This document shows positions 28,184 through 38,472 of a stretch of DNA of 64,000 nt, in pieces (the first letter of the stretch is position 1; the number at the start of each line of letters is the position of its first letter). This DNA is from Pectobacterium polonicum (GTDB lineage: Bacteria; Pseudomonadota; Gammaproteobacteria; Enterobacterales; Enterobacteriaceae). Where the stretch lies: the NCBI RefSeq assembly GCF_005497185.1, contig NZ_RJTN01000004.1, forward strand, positions 62,001-126,000. Direction: 5' to 3'. Position numbers and translations under genes: made by a program. The notes beneath the pieces are model-generated. The model saw nothing but the letters and a program-made list of their open reading frames with translations. It made no database searches and was not told the DNA's origin.

Positions 28184-30211
28184 GTGGCTAACCTTCCCAT
28201 CCAACATGCGTCGTTAAGTTGGAACACTCAGGGTACACCTGTATCGCAACAGTTTGATGACGTCTATTTTTCGAATCAGGATGGGTTAGCCGAAACCCGC
28301 TATGTGTTTTTGCAGGGCAATCAGTTTCCTGAGCGCTTCACCACGCACCCGCGTACCGCGTGCGTGATAGCGGAAACCGGCTTTGGCACCGGACTGAATT
28401 TTCTCACGCTGTGGCAAGCCTTTTCCCATTTTCGTCAACATCAGCCGCAGGCGACATTGCGACACTTGCATTTCATCAGCTTCGAAAAATTTCCTCTGCG
28501 CCAGCACGATCTGGCTGCCGCACACGCACAGTGGCCGGAGCTAGCAGAATTCGCCGATGAACTGCGCCAGCAGTGGCCGTTAGCGCTGCCGGGGTGTCAC
28601 CGTCTGATTCTGGCACAAGGCACTATCACGCTCGATTTGTGGTTCGGTGACGTTAACGTCTTACTACCTGAGCTGGATGATACGCAGAACCATCAGGTCG
28701 ACGCCTGGTTTCTGGACGGCTTCGCGCCTTCCAAAAACCCCGACATGTGGACGGATAATCTGTTTCAGGCAATGGCACGTCTGTGCCGTAAAGAAGGGAC
28801 ATTCGCCACCTTTACCGCCGCAGGTTTTGTGCGACGTGGTCTACAACAGGCGGGATTTCAGGTCAGCAAAATCAAAGGATTCGGACAGAAGCGCGAAATG
28901 CTGAGCGGCATCCTTCCCGATGCACTTCCGGTCACGTCGCCAACACCGTGGTACACACGCCCCGCCGCCAGCACGAGTGACGATATTGCGATTATCGGCG
29001 GCGGCATCGCCAGCGTACTCACCGCGCTGGCACTGCAACGGCGCGGCGCCAATGTCACGCTCTACTGCGCGGAGTCACAGCCAGCCACTGGCGCATCCGG
29101 CAATCGTCAGGGCGCGCTATATCCTCTGTTGAATAACCGGCACGATGCAGTATCCCGCTTTTTCTCGCTCGCCTTTGACTTTGCCCACCGCAGCTACACG
29201 GCGCTGGCGCAGCAGGGACTGAAATTTGAACACCAGTGGTGTGGCGTCAGCCAGCTTGCCTGGGATGAAAAAAGTGCGCGTAAAATCGAACAGATTCTGC
29301 AAGGGGAATGGCCGGAGGAGCTGGTCGTTAGCGTGGATGCGCAACAATTGGAAGAACAGAGCGGCCTGAATCCCGGCGTAAATGGCATCACCTATCCCGA
29401 CGGCGGCTGGCTGTGTCCAGCAGAACTGACCGCCGCTGCGCTGAAGCTGGCGCAGCAACACGGCCTGTCGGTACAGATGAATGCTGCCGTTTCCGATCTG
29501 GAGAAAACGGATAACGGCTGGGCGCTCACCCTGAGCACCGACCAGCAGGTAAACCATGCGGTCGTGGTGCTGGCGAATGGGCACCAGATTACTGACTGGC
29601 CACAAACCCACCATTTACCCGGCTACGCCGTGCGCGGGCAGGTCAGCCACATTCCGACTAACCCTGTACTGGGGCAGTTAAAACAGGTGTTGTGCTACGA
29701 TGGCTACCTGACACCAGTGAGCCCGCACCATCAAACACACTGCATCGGAGCAAGCTATTTACGCGGCGAGACACACTGTGAATACCGGGAAGAAGAGCAG
29801 CAAGAAAACCGACAGCGTTTGCTGAATTGTTTGCCCAACGCCGATTGGACCAAAGCAGTCGATGTCAGCACTGCACAGGCTCGCCAAGGCGTCCGCTGCG
29901 CGCTGCGCGATCATCTGCCGCTCTTAGGCGCGGTGCCGGACTATGAACAAACGCTGACAGACTATGAAGATCGACTGCATCCACAACATCGTACTGACGC
30001 TGTACCAAGCGCACCTTATTGGCAGGATCTGTTTATTATCGGTGCGTTAGGATCGCGCGGGCTCTGCTCTGCCCCACTCGCGGCGGAAATCCTGGCCTCA
30101 CAGATGTATGGCGAACCGCTACCGCTGGATCGCGACACGCTCGCCGCACTCAACCCGAATCGTTTCTGGATAAGGAAACTGCTGAAAGGTAAACCTGTCA
30201 CTCAGGATTAA
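28184..30211 (+). CDS. mnmC: Bifunctional tRNA mnm5s2U34 enzyme MnmC
   Basis: A 675-residue fusion enzyme that completes the mnm5 group on wobble uridine 34. The N-terminal SAM methyltransferase part (to about residue 250) has [15 protein letters not shown] and [16 protein letters not shown]. The C-terminal FAD-dependent demodification part starts with [22 protein letters not shown] near residue 270 and ends [20 protein letters not shown]. Start is GTG (28184); the nearby upstream ATG is in another frame. Divergent from fabB. Full length for the family. Confidence 0.96.
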   Translation: MANLPIQHASLSWNTQGTPVSQQFDDVYFSNQDGLAETRYVFLQGNQFPERFTTHPRTACVIAETGFGTGLNFLTLWQAFSHFRQHQPQATLRHLHFISFEKFPLRQHDLAAAHAQWPELAEFADELRQQWPLALPGCHRLILAQGTITLDLWFGDVNVLLPELDDTQNHQVDAWFLDGFAPSKNPDMWTDNLFQAMARLCRKEGTFATFTAAGFVRRGLQQAGFQVSKIKGFGQKREMLSGILPDALPVTSPTPWYTRPAASTSDDIAIIGGGIASVLTALALQRRGANVTLYCAESQPATGASGNRQGALYPLLNNRHDAVSRFFSLAFDFAHRSYTALAQQGLKFEHQWCGVSQLAWDEKSARKIEQILQGEWPEELVVSVDAQQLEEQSGLNPGVNGITYPDGGWLCPAELTAAALKLAQQHGLSVQMNAAVSDLEKTDNGWALTLSTDQQVNHAVVVLANGHQITDWPQTHHLPGYAVRGQVSHIPTNPVLGQLKQVLCYDGYLTPVSPHHQTHCIGASYLRGETHCEYREEEQQENRQRLLNCLPNADWTKAVDVSTAQARQGVRCALRDHLPLLGAVPDYEQTLTDYEDRLHPQHRTDAVPSAPYWQDLFIIGALGSRGLCSAPLAAEILASQMYGEPLPLDRDTLAALNPNRFWIRKLLKGKPVTQD

Positions 30212-30246
30212 TTGAGGATAGCGAGGGATTAATGGGGAAGAAAACT

Positions 30247-30270
30247 GTGCTGGTTCGACTAAACCAGCAC
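30247..30270. terminator. Hairpin between mnmC and yfcL
   Basis: GTGCTGGTT-cgacta-AACCAGCAC with an A-rich left flank, 36 bases after the mnmC stop and 31 after the yfcL stop. Both genes converge on it. The T tract is weak on either strand. Confidence 0.6.
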
Positions 30271-30300
30271 TGACAGATTAACGATTAGCACACATGAAAA

Positions 30301-30585
30301 TCAGTGCGTACTATTCTGTGCCTGCTGGAACAAACGTTCCCACATTCCGTTAACCAGTACCTGATCCGGCGGTGACAGCTCACCGTTTTTGATCGCGTTG
30401 TTAATACTGTCGCTAACGCGTACATGCAGTGCTTCAAGCGTATGTTCCCCGTTCTCTTCCGCTTCTGCGACTGACACCGTCAGATGACCACGCAAATAGC
30501 CACCAGCAAAAAGTTCGTCGTCGCTGGCATGTTCTACCATGTCATCAATCAGCGCCAAAATGCGCGTTTCAAATTCTGCGATCAT
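30301..30585 (-). CDS. yfcL: YfcL family protein
   Basis: A 94-residue acidic protein without membrane segment. It matches Yfc[32 protein letters not shown] near the start and [17 protein letters not shown] near the end (shown in pieces). Function unknown. Last gene of the minus-strand series prmB-aroC-mepA-yfcA-epmC-yfcL; the gap to epmC is 33 bases. Confidence 0.9.
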   Translation of the reverse strand: MIAEFETRILALIDDMVEHASDDELFAGGYLRGHLTVSVAEAEENGEHTLEALHVRVSDSINNAIKNGELSPPDQVLVNGMWERLFQQAQNSTH

Positions 30586-30618
30586 TTCTTATCCTCAAAT
30601 TTTTGCCGTTCCCGCTCA

Positions 30619-31179
30619 TCACAGATCGGCTGGATACGGGAAGCTCGCCGCCGTCAGCGGTGGCGTGTTGTAAAACGATTGTAACGCGTGAATAAAGCTT
30701 GCCGGGCGCGCAGGAATCCCTTCTTCCAGATACTGCATCACTTGTGCATGCACACGTCGTTGGAAATCAATACGATCTGGCTCGCAATCGCCGTTCAGGT
30801 TGTCGCAGCTGACGTTAAACGGAAAGCCTGCTGCAACGCAGAATAGCCAGTCGAAAGCCTGGGGTTTGATCTCCACCACCTCAAATTGGCTTTGCGTCGC
30901 CGCATCGCGGCCATCTGGGCAGTACCAGTAGCCAAAGTCGACCTGCAAACGCCGCTGTGCGCCAGCAATGCACCAGTGAGAAATCTCGTGCAGCGCGCTG
31001 GCATAAAAACCGTGAGCAAACACAATCCGATGATACGGAATCTCCTCATCCGCTGGCAGATAAATAGGCTCATCGTCGCCTTTTACCAGACGGGTATTGT
31101 ATTCGCCGCCAAAGCAATCATTAAAAATATCAATCAGTTGTTGATAATGGTGCGTCGTTGTCATGTTATTTGTTGTCAT
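30619..31179 (-). CDS. epmC: Elongation factor P hydroxylase EpmC (YfcM)
   Basis: A 186-residue protein (181 if the ATG at 31164 is used, which fits E. coli better). EpmC hydroxylates the beta-lysylated lysine of elongation factor P as the last modification step. Key block: the metal-binding FAHGFYASALHEISHWCIAG (HExxH-like HEISHW), then DFGYWYCPDGRDAATQSQFE and NVSCDNLNGDCEPDRIDFQ. Cytosolic. Neither candidate start has a strong ribosome site. It ends 33 bases before yfcL and starts 12 bases after the yfcA stop. Confidence 0.93.
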   Translation of the reverse strand: MTTNNMTTTHHYQQLIDIFNDCFGGEYNTRLVKGDDEPIYLPADEEIPYHRIVFAHGFYASALHEISHWCIAGAQRRLQVDFGYWYCPDGRDAATQSQFEVVEIKPQAFDWLFCVAAGFPFNVSCDNLNGDCEPDRIDFQRRVHAQVMQYLEEGIPARPASFIHALQSFYNTPPLTAASFPYPADL

Positions 31180-31191
31180 TATAAAATTTTT

Positions 31192-31992
31192 TCATAAAAG
31201 CTGTCCTAGCCAGGCAGCAATCGCATGCCCATGGCTGTCATAAATCAGCTTGCTGCTCATGATGGCGGAAACCAGCACCAACATAGGACGGATCAGCTTT
31301 TGCCCTTTCGTCATCACCATTTTCGCGCCAAGCCGCGCACCGAGGATCTGCCCGATCAGCATCACGCCCCCGACCACCCAGACCACTTTTCCGCTGAGCA
31401 TAAAAAACAACAGCCCACCGAAGTTAGAGGTAAAGTTCAGGATTTTGGCATTCGCCGTCGCTTTTGCCAGATTGAAACCATACAGGGTGACAAAGGCCAG
31501 CGCGTAAAACGACCCCGCACCGGGACCGAAGAAGCCATCATAAAAACCGACGCAACCACCAGCCACAATCGCAAACGGAAGCGGCGACAGGCGACGCTGC
31601 CGATCTTCATCGCCGATTTTGGGCGTTAATAAAAAGTAGAGGCCAATACCAATGATGAGAAACGGCAATAGTTGGCGTAGAAAATCGGCATGGATTTGCT
31701 GTATCAACCAGGCACCAAAGGTCGAGCCGACAAACGTCAGCGCAATCGCCAGTTTCTGCTCGCCCAGATTCACCGCACGGCGACGAACGAAATACAGGCT
31801 GGCAGAAAAGGAGCCGCCGACAGCCTGAAGTTTATTCGTTGCCAGCGCCTGCGCCGGGGATAAACCCGCCGCCAGCAAGGCCGGGATCGTCAATAACCCG
31901 CCGCCACCAGCAATCGAATCAATAAACCCTGCCAGCGCCCCGACAAAAAACAGCACGGCCAGCATGTCTGGCCCTAGAACTAACCAATCCAT
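31192..31992 (-). CDS. yfcA: TSUP family membrane transporter YfcA
   Basis: A 266-residue inner-membrane protein of the TauE/SafE (TSUP) family with about eight membrane segments. The duplicated motif is visible: GFIDSIAGGGGLLTIPALL in the first half and GFYDGFFGPGAGSFYALAF in the second. TSUP proteins move sulfur-containing or organic anions; the substrate of YfcA is not known. It lies between mepA and epmC with 9- and 12-base gaps, clearly operonic. Confidence 0.93.
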   Translation of the reverse strand: MDWLVLGPDMLAVLFFVGALAGFIDSIAGGGGLLTIPALLAAGLSPAQALATNKLQAVGGSFSASLYFVRRRAVNLGEQKLAIALTFVGSTFGAWLIQQIHADFLRQLLPFLIIGIGLYFLLTPKIGDEDRQRRLSPLPFAIVAGGCVGFYDGFFGPGAGSFYALAFVTLYGFNLAKATANAKILNFTSNFGGLLFFMLSGKVVWVVGGVMLIGQILGARLGAKMVMTKGQKLIRPMLVLVSAIMSSKLIYDSHGHAIAAWLGQLL

Positions 31993-32001
31993 CGTTATTC
32001 G

Positions 32002-32847
32002 TTATCTCGCGGCAAAATGTCTGTCGAGCAATGCCTGACAAGAAGGTGGCAACGGTGGTGGCGTCGTTTTCTCTGGAGCTTCGCTACTCGGCTGCTTCGG
32101 CTGGAACCAACTGGTTAACTCAGCACCGCATCCGTCTCCGAGGGGGGGATCGCTCTGTTCCTGACACTCCAGGCTATCTGCCGGGCAGCGCAAACGAACA
32201 TGCATATGCGCACGATGCGCAAACCAAGGGCGGACTTTACGTAACCAGTCACGATCGTGACCCGCTTCGGCACACAGCTGTTTTTTAATCGCCGGATTAA
32301 CGAAAATGCGCGTCACGTCGCTATCCAGCGCCGCGGTCTTGATCAGCGTGGTGACTTCCGGCCGCCAAACGCGCGGGTTGACGTTAAGCCCGCTGGCGTT
32401 AACCAAATCGATAGGCTGCGGTTTCAGCAACTGTTGTTCACTCCAGCGCTGTCTGGGCAACTGTAGCCAGATGTCCACATCCAGCCCGGATTGGTGACTG
32501 GCGTGGCCGCTGCTGAAACGTCCACCGACAGGCATTCCCATATCCCCTACCAGCACATTACCCGATGTCGTGCGCTTAACCTCGGTACTCAGGCGCTGAA
32601 TGAACGCGAGAAGATCGGGGTGACCAAAATAGCGTCGCTGATCGACGCGCATCACCTGATAATCCAACGACTGCAACGGTAACGGCTGAGCACCGATGAT
32701 ACAGCCATTGGAAAAGCTACCGATTGCCTGTGCCGTACCCGCGACCGGATGCGTTATCTCCTGCCACGGTGTTTTTGCCCACGCGACGTTCGACAACAAC
32801 GATGCACTCAGCGCCAGCGCGAGAACCCCGATTAACCCTTGTTTCAT
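32002..32847 (-). CDS. mepA: Penicillin-insensitive murein endopeptidase MepA
   Basis: A 281-residue periplasmic LAS-type zinc peptidase that cleaves D-Ala-mDAP cross-links. The signal peptide [24 protein letters not shown] is followed by the mature [12 protein letters not shown] (the first is given in full because it is one segment: 20 plus residues start at Met1). Zinc ligands lie in [17 protein letters not shown] and [12 protein letters not shown]. Six cysteines are expected to form disulfides. It sits 6 bases after aroC, as in E. coli. Confidence 0.94.
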   Translation of the reverse strand: MKQGLIGVLALALSASLLSNVAWAKTPWQEITHPVAGTAQAIGSFSNGCIIGAQPLPLQSLDYQVMRVDQRRYFGHPDLLAFIQRLSTEVKRTTSGNVLVGDMGMPVGGRFSSGHASHQSGLDVDIWLQLPRQRWSEQQLLKPQPIDLVNASGLNVNPRVWRPEVTTLIKTAALDSDVTRIFVNPAIKKQLCAEAGHDRDWLRKVRPWFAHRAHMHVRLRCPADSLECQEQSDPPLGDGCGAELTSWFQPKQPSSEAPEKTTPPPLPPSCQALLDRHFAAR

Positions 32848-32853
32848 TATTTT

Positions 32854-33939
32854 TTACCAGCGAGGAACCTGACTGTTCACATCCCCACACTGTGCGCGTT
32901 GGCGCAACAGGTGATCCATTAACACGATCGCCATCATCGCTTCGGCAATCGGCACTGCGCGAATCCCGACACACGGATCATGACGTCCACGCGTTACCAT
33001 TTCAGTCGCTTCACCCTGACGGTTAATGGTTTTCCCCGGCACCATAATGCTGGAGGTCGGTTTCAACGCCAGATGCGCAACGATGTTCTGGCCGCTGCTG
33101 ATCCCGCCCAAAATGCCGCCAGCATGATTGCTCTGAAAGCCTTCTGGTGTGATTTCATCACGGTTTTCGCTGCCACGTTTGGTGACAACCGCAAACCCAT
33201 CGCCAATTTCGACGCCCTTCACAGCATTGATGCTCATCAATGCATGAGCCAGATCGGCATCCAGGCGGTCAAAGACCGGCTCACCTAATCCAGCGGGCAC
33301 AGATTCCGCTACGACGCTCACCTTTGCGCCGATGGAGTCACCCTCTTTTTTCAGCGCGCGCATCAGTTCATCCAATGCGTCCAACTTGTCGATATCCGGG
33401 CAAAAGAACGGGTTTTGCTCCACCTGTTCCCAATCTTTCAGCTCGCAGGTGACATCGCCAATCTGTGACAGGTAGCCACGAACCTGCACACCGTATTGTT
33501 GTTGCAAGTATTTCTTCGCAATCGCCCCTGCGGCAACGCGCATCGCGGTTTCACGCGCAGAAGAACGACCGCCACCGCGGTAATCACGCAGGCCGTATTT
33601 TTGCTCATAGGTATAATCGGCGTGACCAGGGCGAAAAACGTCTTTAATCGCGCTGTAATCCTGAGAGCGCTGATCGGTGTTTTCAATCAGCAGGCCGATG
33701 CTGGTTCCTGTTGTCACCCCCTCAAACACGCCGGACAAAATCTTGACCTGATCGGGCTCGCGACGCTGCGTCGTATAGCGAGATGTCCCCGGACGGCGGC
33801 GATCCAAATCATGTTGCAAATCCGCTTCCGTCAGCGGAATACCCGGTGGTACGCCATCAACAATACATCCCAGGGCAATACCGTGGGATTCACCAAATGT
33901 AGTGACGCGGAAAAATTGCCCAATACTGTTGCCTGCCAT
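32854..33939 (-). CDS. aroC: Chorismate synthase AroC
   Basis: A 361-residue FMN-dependent enzyme for the last shikimate step (EPSP to chorismate). Signatures: [18 protein letters not shown], the [18 protein letters not shown] loop, [19 protein letters not shown] and the C-terminal [14 protein letters not shown]. Start at 33939 ([10 protein letters not shown]), one codon after an alternative ATG. Preceded by prmB with 87 bases between, and followed closely by mepA. Confidence 0.97.
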   Translation of the reverse strand: MAGNSIGQFFRVTTFGESHGIALGCIVDGVPPGIPLTEADLQHDLDRRRPGTSRYTTQRREPDQVKILSGVFEGVTTGTSIGLLIENTDQRSQDYSAIKDVFRPGHADYTYEQKYGLRDYRGGGRSSARETAMRVAAGAIAKKYLQQQYGVQVRGYLSQIGDVTCELKDWEQVEQNPFFCPDIDKLDALDELMRALKKEGDSIGAKVSVVAESVPAGLGEPVFDRLDADLAHALMSINAVKGVEIGDGFAVVTKRGSENRDEITPEGFQSNHAGGILGGISSGQNIVAHLALKPTSSIMVPGKTINRQGEATEMVTRGRHDPCVGIRAVPIAEAMMAIVLMDHLLRQRAQCGDVNSQVPRW

Positions 33940-34026
33940 CACAACTCCTTCGCATGTGTTCTGTTTCTGCTTTACCGTCTGAGCGAATGCACAAACAGTA
34001 AGGCGGATAAATATCGTTATGACCGT

Positions 34027-34959
34027 TTAATCACGGTAAGCGCTAAAATGATCTTTGCAATCAACCAACTGTGACTGGGTTAGCATAAACACGCCGTCAC
34101 CGCCGTTATCAAACTCCAGCCAGGTGAACGGAATCTCTGGATATTGCTCGATCAGGTGCACCATGCTGTTACCCACTTCGCAAATCAGCACGCCGTCGTC
34201 ACTAAGATAGTCTGGCGCACAGGCCAGAATACGACGAACCAGATCCAAGCCGTCGTTGCCCGCCGCCAGCCCCAGTTCCGGCTCGAAACGGAATTCCTGC
34301 GGCAGATCGGACATATCTTCTTCATCCACATACGGAGGATTCGTCACGATCAGGTCATAGCGAATTGCCGGTAAATCGCGGAACAGGTCAGATCGAATCG
34401 GCGTCACGCGGTATTCCAGACCGTGCTGCTGAATATTTTGCTCGGTCACCGCCAACGCATCGCTGGAGATATCGACTGCATCCACTTCCGCTTCAGGGAA
34501 CGCCTGAGCGCACGCAATAGCAATACAGCCGCTGCCCGTGCACAGATCCAGAATAAGGTTTGGTGTCTTCGGCAGTTGCTCGTCAAAATAGTTATTGATC
34601 AGCTCACCGATAGGAGATCGCGGCACCAGCACGCGCTCGTCAACGTAAAACTCCAGGCCGCAGAACCAGGCTTTATTGGTCAAATAGGCGACCGGGATAC
34701 GCTCATTAACGCGGCGGATCACGCGTTCAACAATGCGCTGCCGTTCGCTGGTGATCAAACGGGACGTGTACATATCTTCAGGAATATCGAGCGGCAGATA
34801 CAGACTAGGCAGTACCAGCTGTATGGCTTCATCCCAGGGATTATCCGTCCCGTGACCGTAATAGACGTTGGCTGCGTTAAACCGGCTAACAGCCCAGCGC
34901 AACATATCCTGAATGGTATGAAGTTCACTGACGGCCTCATCGACGAAAATTTTGTCCAA
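34027..34959 (-). CDS. prmB: 50S ribosomal protein uL3 glutamine methyltransferase PrmB
   Basis: A 310-residue SAM-dependent methyltransferase acting on Gln150 of ribosomal protein L3. The SAM loop [13 protein letters not shown] and the catalytic [12 protein letters not shown] are intact. The start is the TTG at 34959 (reading [13 protein letters not shown]), preceded by a strong GGAGG 10 bases upstream; it gives exactly the family length. The frame is open to an ATG at 35055 but this would add unrelated residues. Divergent from smrB. Confidence 0.95.
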   Translation of the reverse strand: MDKIFVDEAVSELHTIQDMLRWAVSRFNAANVYYGHGTDNPWDEAIQLVLPSLYLPLDIPEDMYTSRLITSERQRIVERVIRRVNERIPVAYLTNKAWFCGLEFYVDERVLVPRSPIGELINNYFDEQLPKTPNLILDLCTGSGCIAIACAQAFPEAEVDAVDISSDALAVTEQNIQQHGLEYRVTPIRSDLFRDLPAIRYDLIVTNPPYVDEEDMSDLPQEFRFEPELGLAAGNDGLDLVRRILACAPDYLSDDGVLICEVGNSMVHLIEQYPEIPFTWLEFDNGGDGVFMLTQSQLVDCKDHFSAYRD

Positions 34960-35130
34960 GGGTGTCCTCCGCAGACAGTTCTGAATAGGAAATTGGCGCT
35001 TAGTTTGCCATGAAGCCCGCGACAAATCAGCAGATATAACCGACTGAACGCGCACTGAGACAGACTTTTATTTAGCGACAGCGGGGAGACAAGGTAAACT
35101 GATCGAATGTTGACGCAAGATGAATGAAAA

Positions 35131-35673
35131 ATGAGTAATAAATATTCGCTCAATGACGACGAATTGCAGCTTTTTCGCACGTCAATCACTGGCACAAAAA
35201 AGTTGCGTCAGGATACCTATACCCATAAACCACTGCGCAGGAAAATAGGCGAATTACCGGCAAAACGGGCATTGCAGGAACAGGTTGATGCCAGTTTTTA
35301 TTTTTCGGATGAATTTCAGCCGCAGTTGGACGCAGAAGGCCCGACGCGCTATGTCCGCCCAGGCGCTAGCCATTATGAATTGAAGAAACTGCGGCGGGGG
35401 GATTATTCGCCGGAGCTGTTTCTCGATTTGCACGGTTTGACACAGCTTCAGGCAAAGCAGGAGTTGGGCGCACTGCTGGCAGCCTGTCGCCGGGAGCACG
35501 TTTACTGCGCCTGCGTAATGCACGGACACGGCAAACATATCCTTAAGCAACAAACACCGCTCTGGCTGGCACAGCACCCTGACGTACTGGCTTTTCATCA
35601 GGCACCCAAAGAATTCGGAGGAAATGCCGCGTTGCTGGTATTGGTTGCGCTGGAAGCGCCTTCGCTTGAGTAA
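35131..35673 (+). CDS. smrB: Ribosome rescue nuclease SmrB (YfcN)
   Basis: A 180-residue protein with a C-terminal Smr domain. The endonuclease motifs [14 protein letters not shown] (DxH) and [16 protein letters not shown] (HGxG) are intact; the N-terminal helix region ([17 protein letters not shown]) binds ribosomes. SmrB cleaves mRNA between collided ribosomes. Same length as the E. coli protein. Divergent from prmB; a 12-base-arm hairpin follows. Confidence 0.95.
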   Translation: MSNKYSLNDDELQLFRTSITGTKKLRQDTYTHKPLRRKIGELPAKRALQEQVDASFYFSDEFQPQLDAEGPTRYVRPGASHYELKKLRRGDYSPELFLDLHGLTQLQAKQELGALLAACRREHVYCACVMHGHGKHILKQQTPLWLAQHPDVLAFHQAPKEFGGNAALLVLVALEAPSLE

Positions 35674-35694
35674 TCCTCGTCATGCTCCAAACAT

Positions 35695-35726
35695 TATAAG
35701 GCGTGTAGCACGCGACACGCCTTATA
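35695..35726. terminator. Hairpin between smrB and sixA
   Basis: TATAAGGCGTGT-agcacgcg-ACACGCCTTATA, 12-base arms, between convergent genes. No T tract, so either a factor-assisted terminator or an mRNA 3' stabiliser. Confidence 0.6.
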
Positions 35727-35756
35727 CCGCACGAACGTCGAGTTTCTCGATGAAAA

Positions 35757-36239
35757 TCAGGGTCTTGCTGTCAGCTGTGCCGGGCTGACTTGCCAGTGCA
35801 GCACCCCATTACCGGATTCAGTGTCCACCTTGACGCAGGCGATAGCAGAGGTGGCGAACATTGGAGCCGTTTCATTCTGGCATAACTCAGCAACCAGATA
35901 GCCCACCAGCGGCAGATGCGAAACAACCAGAACCGCACCAACACCTTCTCTCGCCAGCGTTTGCAGGTAATAACTGACAAGCTGGGCATCGCCGCCGGGT
36001 GTCAGTTCATTGAGGCAATCCGCTTCTTCCGGCAAAGGCAGCGCTTTTTTCACCACATCGAGCGTTTGCTGAGCGCGTAAATAAGGGCTCACCAGAACGC
36101 GCTCAATATCGATATTTTGCTCGTTCAACCAACGTGCCATCTGGCGAGATTCATCACGACCACCGTCGCTTAATGGCCGAACAGCATCACTCGCTGCATC
36201 AAGTACCGCATCGCCATGACGCATTATCAACACTTGCAT
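35757..36239 (-). CDS. sixA: Phosphohistidine phosphatase SixA
   Basis: A 160-residue small histidine phosphatase. The RHG catalytic motif is at the N-terminus (LIMRHGDAVLDAASD, His8), with the second catalytic region VVSHLPLVGYL. SixA dephosphorylates histidine of phosphotransfer proteins (ArcB, and NPr of the nitrogen PTS). In E. coli it lies directly upstream of fadJ; here 6.4 kb with a fimbrial operon separates them. Confidence 0.93.
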   Translation of the reverse strand: MQVLIMRHGDAVLDAASDAVRPLSDGGRDESRQMARWLNEQNIDIERVLVSPYLRAQQTLDVVKKALPLPEEADCLNELTPGGDAQLVSYYLQTLAREGVGAVLVVSHLPLVGYLVAELCQNETAPMFATSAIACVKVDTESGNGVLHWQVSPAQLTARP

Positions 36240-37177
36240 ATCACACCGCTATGTTAATGAAATATATGATATATCCTGTATACCTCACGTTGTACTAGTA
36301 CAGGCGTTCCTGCAACGTAAGTGATGTAGGGTATAAACAGTCTTATCTTTGTAGGTTACCTGAGTTTTTCACGTTGATAAACTCACCAGGAGCCAGGTTT
36401 CGGTAGCCGGTCTGCCCAGATTCTATAACCTTTCAGTAATCCCATGATAAATAAAAGGTTTGAAGACATACGACAAGAGGTCTTCTCTAACGCGAATATG
36501 TCCACAACCTTGAAATGGATATTAAAGTCACGCCCAACAAAGTCATTTTTTGGATTTAAAGACCAGAAAAAATAAAAAATACAGCATAAAAAACCAACCA
36601 TAAAACAAACATCAACCATTTACACTCTTTTAACACATATCAATTTTGCGATATTGTTAAACAACCACTCTACTTCTATCTTTATCTTAAATAGCGTTTT
36701 TTTAATATTCACTTTATATAAATAAAGAAATCATACGGAATATAACGTCATATAATCAAAATAGAGTGCTCTTCTATTTTAAGGACTCTTGTGCAATTAA
36801 GGATAAAAATCGAAGAACCTTTCTGTTATTTTTATATGTTCGGAATGCCCCATCACCACGGAAGAGAGAATTAGTAGTATATTTTTCCTTTATAGATTTA
36901 TTTTCACCATGCGAAAAACACTGAAATTTTAGCAGGATATATTTCAGCAGTGCGACATTTTTATGTCAGTGGTTTTCCCGATCAGGAAAGAGAATAACCC
37001 CTCTGCATTTTCCCGGTAGGTTACTCCATGCCATATAAATATCCGTACTGATTAAAACGACTCGTTATGATTTCTTTTGTAATAGTCACTCGTAACGAGC
37101 AGTTTTTACGTAAATCGATGCATTTTCGTGAAGACACTTTCGATGAAAATAAGTGAGATGCATATAAAGGAATCGTT
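36240..37177. other. Long A+T-rich region between sixA and the fimbrial operon
   Basis: 938 bases without a convincing gene. A 78-codon reading frame on the minus strand (36383-36619) has no ribosome site or recognisable domain. Visible structure: a dyad CACTGAAAT ... ATTTCAG-c-AGTG (about 36928-36961) and many A+T tracts typical of H-NS-silenced fimbrial promoters. The ribosome site AAGGAATCGTT sits directly before the first subunit ATG. The fimbrial promoter must lie here, but no clear -35/-10 pair stands out. Confidence 0.5.
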
Positions 37178-37729
37178 ATGAATTCTAGACGTATAACATT
37201 ACCTATTCTGGCTACATTATTCACCACATTCGGCCTTTCTCCCATCGCCAGCAGCGTGACGATTAATGGTCAGATTCCCGTATCACTCACCATTACTGCC
37301 GCCTGCACCATCAACAACGGCGCAGCAGGTCAAAGCGGTACATGGGGTACGCTCAGTTTTGGTTCCCACTCCGATTTAACGGCCAACATTGATAGCCAAG
37401 TGACCAGTGCTGGGGGCAACGGGATTACGGTCACGTGCTCTGTTGGCACCCCCGCCACGCTGAACATCGGTGCCGGGCTGAACGACAGCGGCGCACTGCG
37501 CAGACTCGCACCGGGAACGGGCACGTATAACATTCCTTATCGTTTATACAGCGACAGCAACCGCAGTGCCGAGCTTACGGCTACCGGGAGCACGGGTATT
37601 GCGATTGTCGCAACCGGCAACCCACAGCCAGTTTCTGTCTATGCCCGTATTCTGCCATCAGACCAGACGGTTCTGTCGCCCGTTGCGGGTTCTTATACCG
37701 ACACCGTCGCTGCCACAATCGTATGGTAA
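37178..37729 (+). CDS. Archaic (Csu-type) fimbrial major subunit, SCPU domain
   Basis: A 183-residue exported protein with a spore-coat-U (SCPU) domain. The signal peptide ends near SPIASS. The mature part starts TINGQIPVSLTITAACTINNG and has the usual Cys pair (AACTINNG and VTCSVGT), ending with the donor-like YTDTVAATIVW. This is the pattern of CsuA/B, the rod-forming pilin of Csu fimbriae. It is the first gene and is followed by a strong terminator, as expected for the most abundant subunit. It is distinct from the second subunit at 37913. Confidence 0.85.
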   Translation: MNSRRITLPILATLFTTFGLSPIASSVTINGQIPVSLTITAACTINNGAAGQSGTWGTLSFGSHSDLTANIDSQVTSAGGNGITVTCSVGTPATLNIGAGLNDSGALRRLAPGTGTYNIPYRLYSDSNRSAELTATGSTGIAIVATGNPQPVSVYARILPSDQTVLSPVAGSYTDTVAATIVW

Positions 37730-37737
37730 AGGTTTAC

Positions 37738-37767
37738 AGGCCGACATGCTCGTATGTCGGCCTTTTT
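37738..37767 (+). terminator. Terminator or attenuator after the first fimbrial subunit
   Basis: AGGCCGACAT-gctcgt-ATGTCGGCCT followed by TTTT, 9 bases after the subunit stop. It would allow high expression of the first subunit and lower read-through to chaperone, usher and tip genes. Confidence 0.88.
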
Positions 37768-37799
37768 AGGGTCATTGATCCACAAGAAAAGGAGCCGTT

Positions 37800-37898
37800 A
37801 TGTCACCACCTCTGATACGCGATGTTGCGTTTACTGACTACGCCACGTCGCTCCTTTTGGCTTCAGACGTTTCTCGTGTTGCCGTTCAACTTATGTAA
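37800..37898 (+). CDS. Possible 32-residue leader peptide upstream of second subunit
   Basis: ATG at 37800 is preceded by AAAGGAG (37788-37794) with a 5-base spacer, the best ribosome site in the operon. The frame codes 32 residues (MSPPLIRDVAF...VAVQLM) and stops 14 bases before the ATG of the next subunit gene, which itself has a poor ribosome site. No domain is recognised. It could be a leader whose translation feeds the next gene, or a relic of an older start. Only the reading frame and the ribosome site support it. Confidence 0.4.
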   Translation: MSPPLIRDVAFTDYATSLLLASDVSRVAVQLM

Positions 37899-37912
37899 CC
37901 ACTGGTATTGCG

Positions 37913-38449
37913 ATGCGTTTTTCGTCGGCATTGATGTTGTCACTTCTGCTGTCTGGTTACATCGTTCCCAAGGTGGCGATGGCACTCACCGTGAGCAGCA
38001 CATTCGATGTTACGGCAACGATACAAAAAGGCTGTGTTTTTGGCACCAGCACGGCAAGCAGCCAGCCCAATATGGGCACGCTGAATTTTGGGACGCGCAG
38101 CGCCGCGGCGACCAACGTGGATATCGCCAGCACGAGTGCGGGCGGATCGATTATCGCCACCTGCACGCCTGGCATTAACGCCATCATTGAACTGGACTAC
38201 GGCACCAATGGCGGAAGCAGTGCACAGCGTTATCTGAAAAATGCGGCAGGGACGCGGCTATTGGCCTATCAACTTTATCGTGATGCCGCACGCACACAGG
38301 TATGGGGAACGGGAAGTCTGGCACTCAGTATCGTCTCTTTTCCAGCGACTACTCAGACTTACACCGTTTATGCCCGCTATTTTGGCGGCACGCCTCTGCC
38401 TCCCGCAGGGGTTTATACCGATAACGTGACCGTTAGCCTGACTTATTAA
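37913..38449 (+). CDS. Archaic fimbrial minor subunit, SCPU domain
   Basis: A 178-residue SCPU-domain protein with a signal peptide ending at VAMA. The mature part begins LTVSSTFDVTATIQKGCVFGT and contains the second Cys in SIIATCTPGINA; it ends PPAGVYTDNVTVSLTY. It is a paralogue of the upstream subunit, comparable with CsuA/CsuB of the Csu operon. Acinetobacter has three pilins before the chaperone; only two are found here. The GCGATG start has little ribosome-site support. Confidence 0.83.
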   Translation: MRFSSALMLSLLLSGYIVPKVAMALTVSSTFDVTATIQKGCVFGTSTASSQPNMGTLNFGTRSAAATNVDIASTSAGGSIIATCTPGINAIIELDYGTNGGSSAQRYLKNAAGTRLLAYQLYRDAARTQVWGTGSLALSIVSFPATTQTYTVYARYFGGTPLPPAGVYTDNVTVSLTY

Positions 38450-38472
38450 AAATAAAACAGGGTAAATACAGG

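Noticed and set aside
36383-36619. A 78-codon minus-strand frame with a hydrophobic N-terminus between sixA and the fimbrial genes
   Set aside because: No ribosome site, no domain, and the A+T-rich surroundings easily give hydrophobic frames. Not enough to call a gene.
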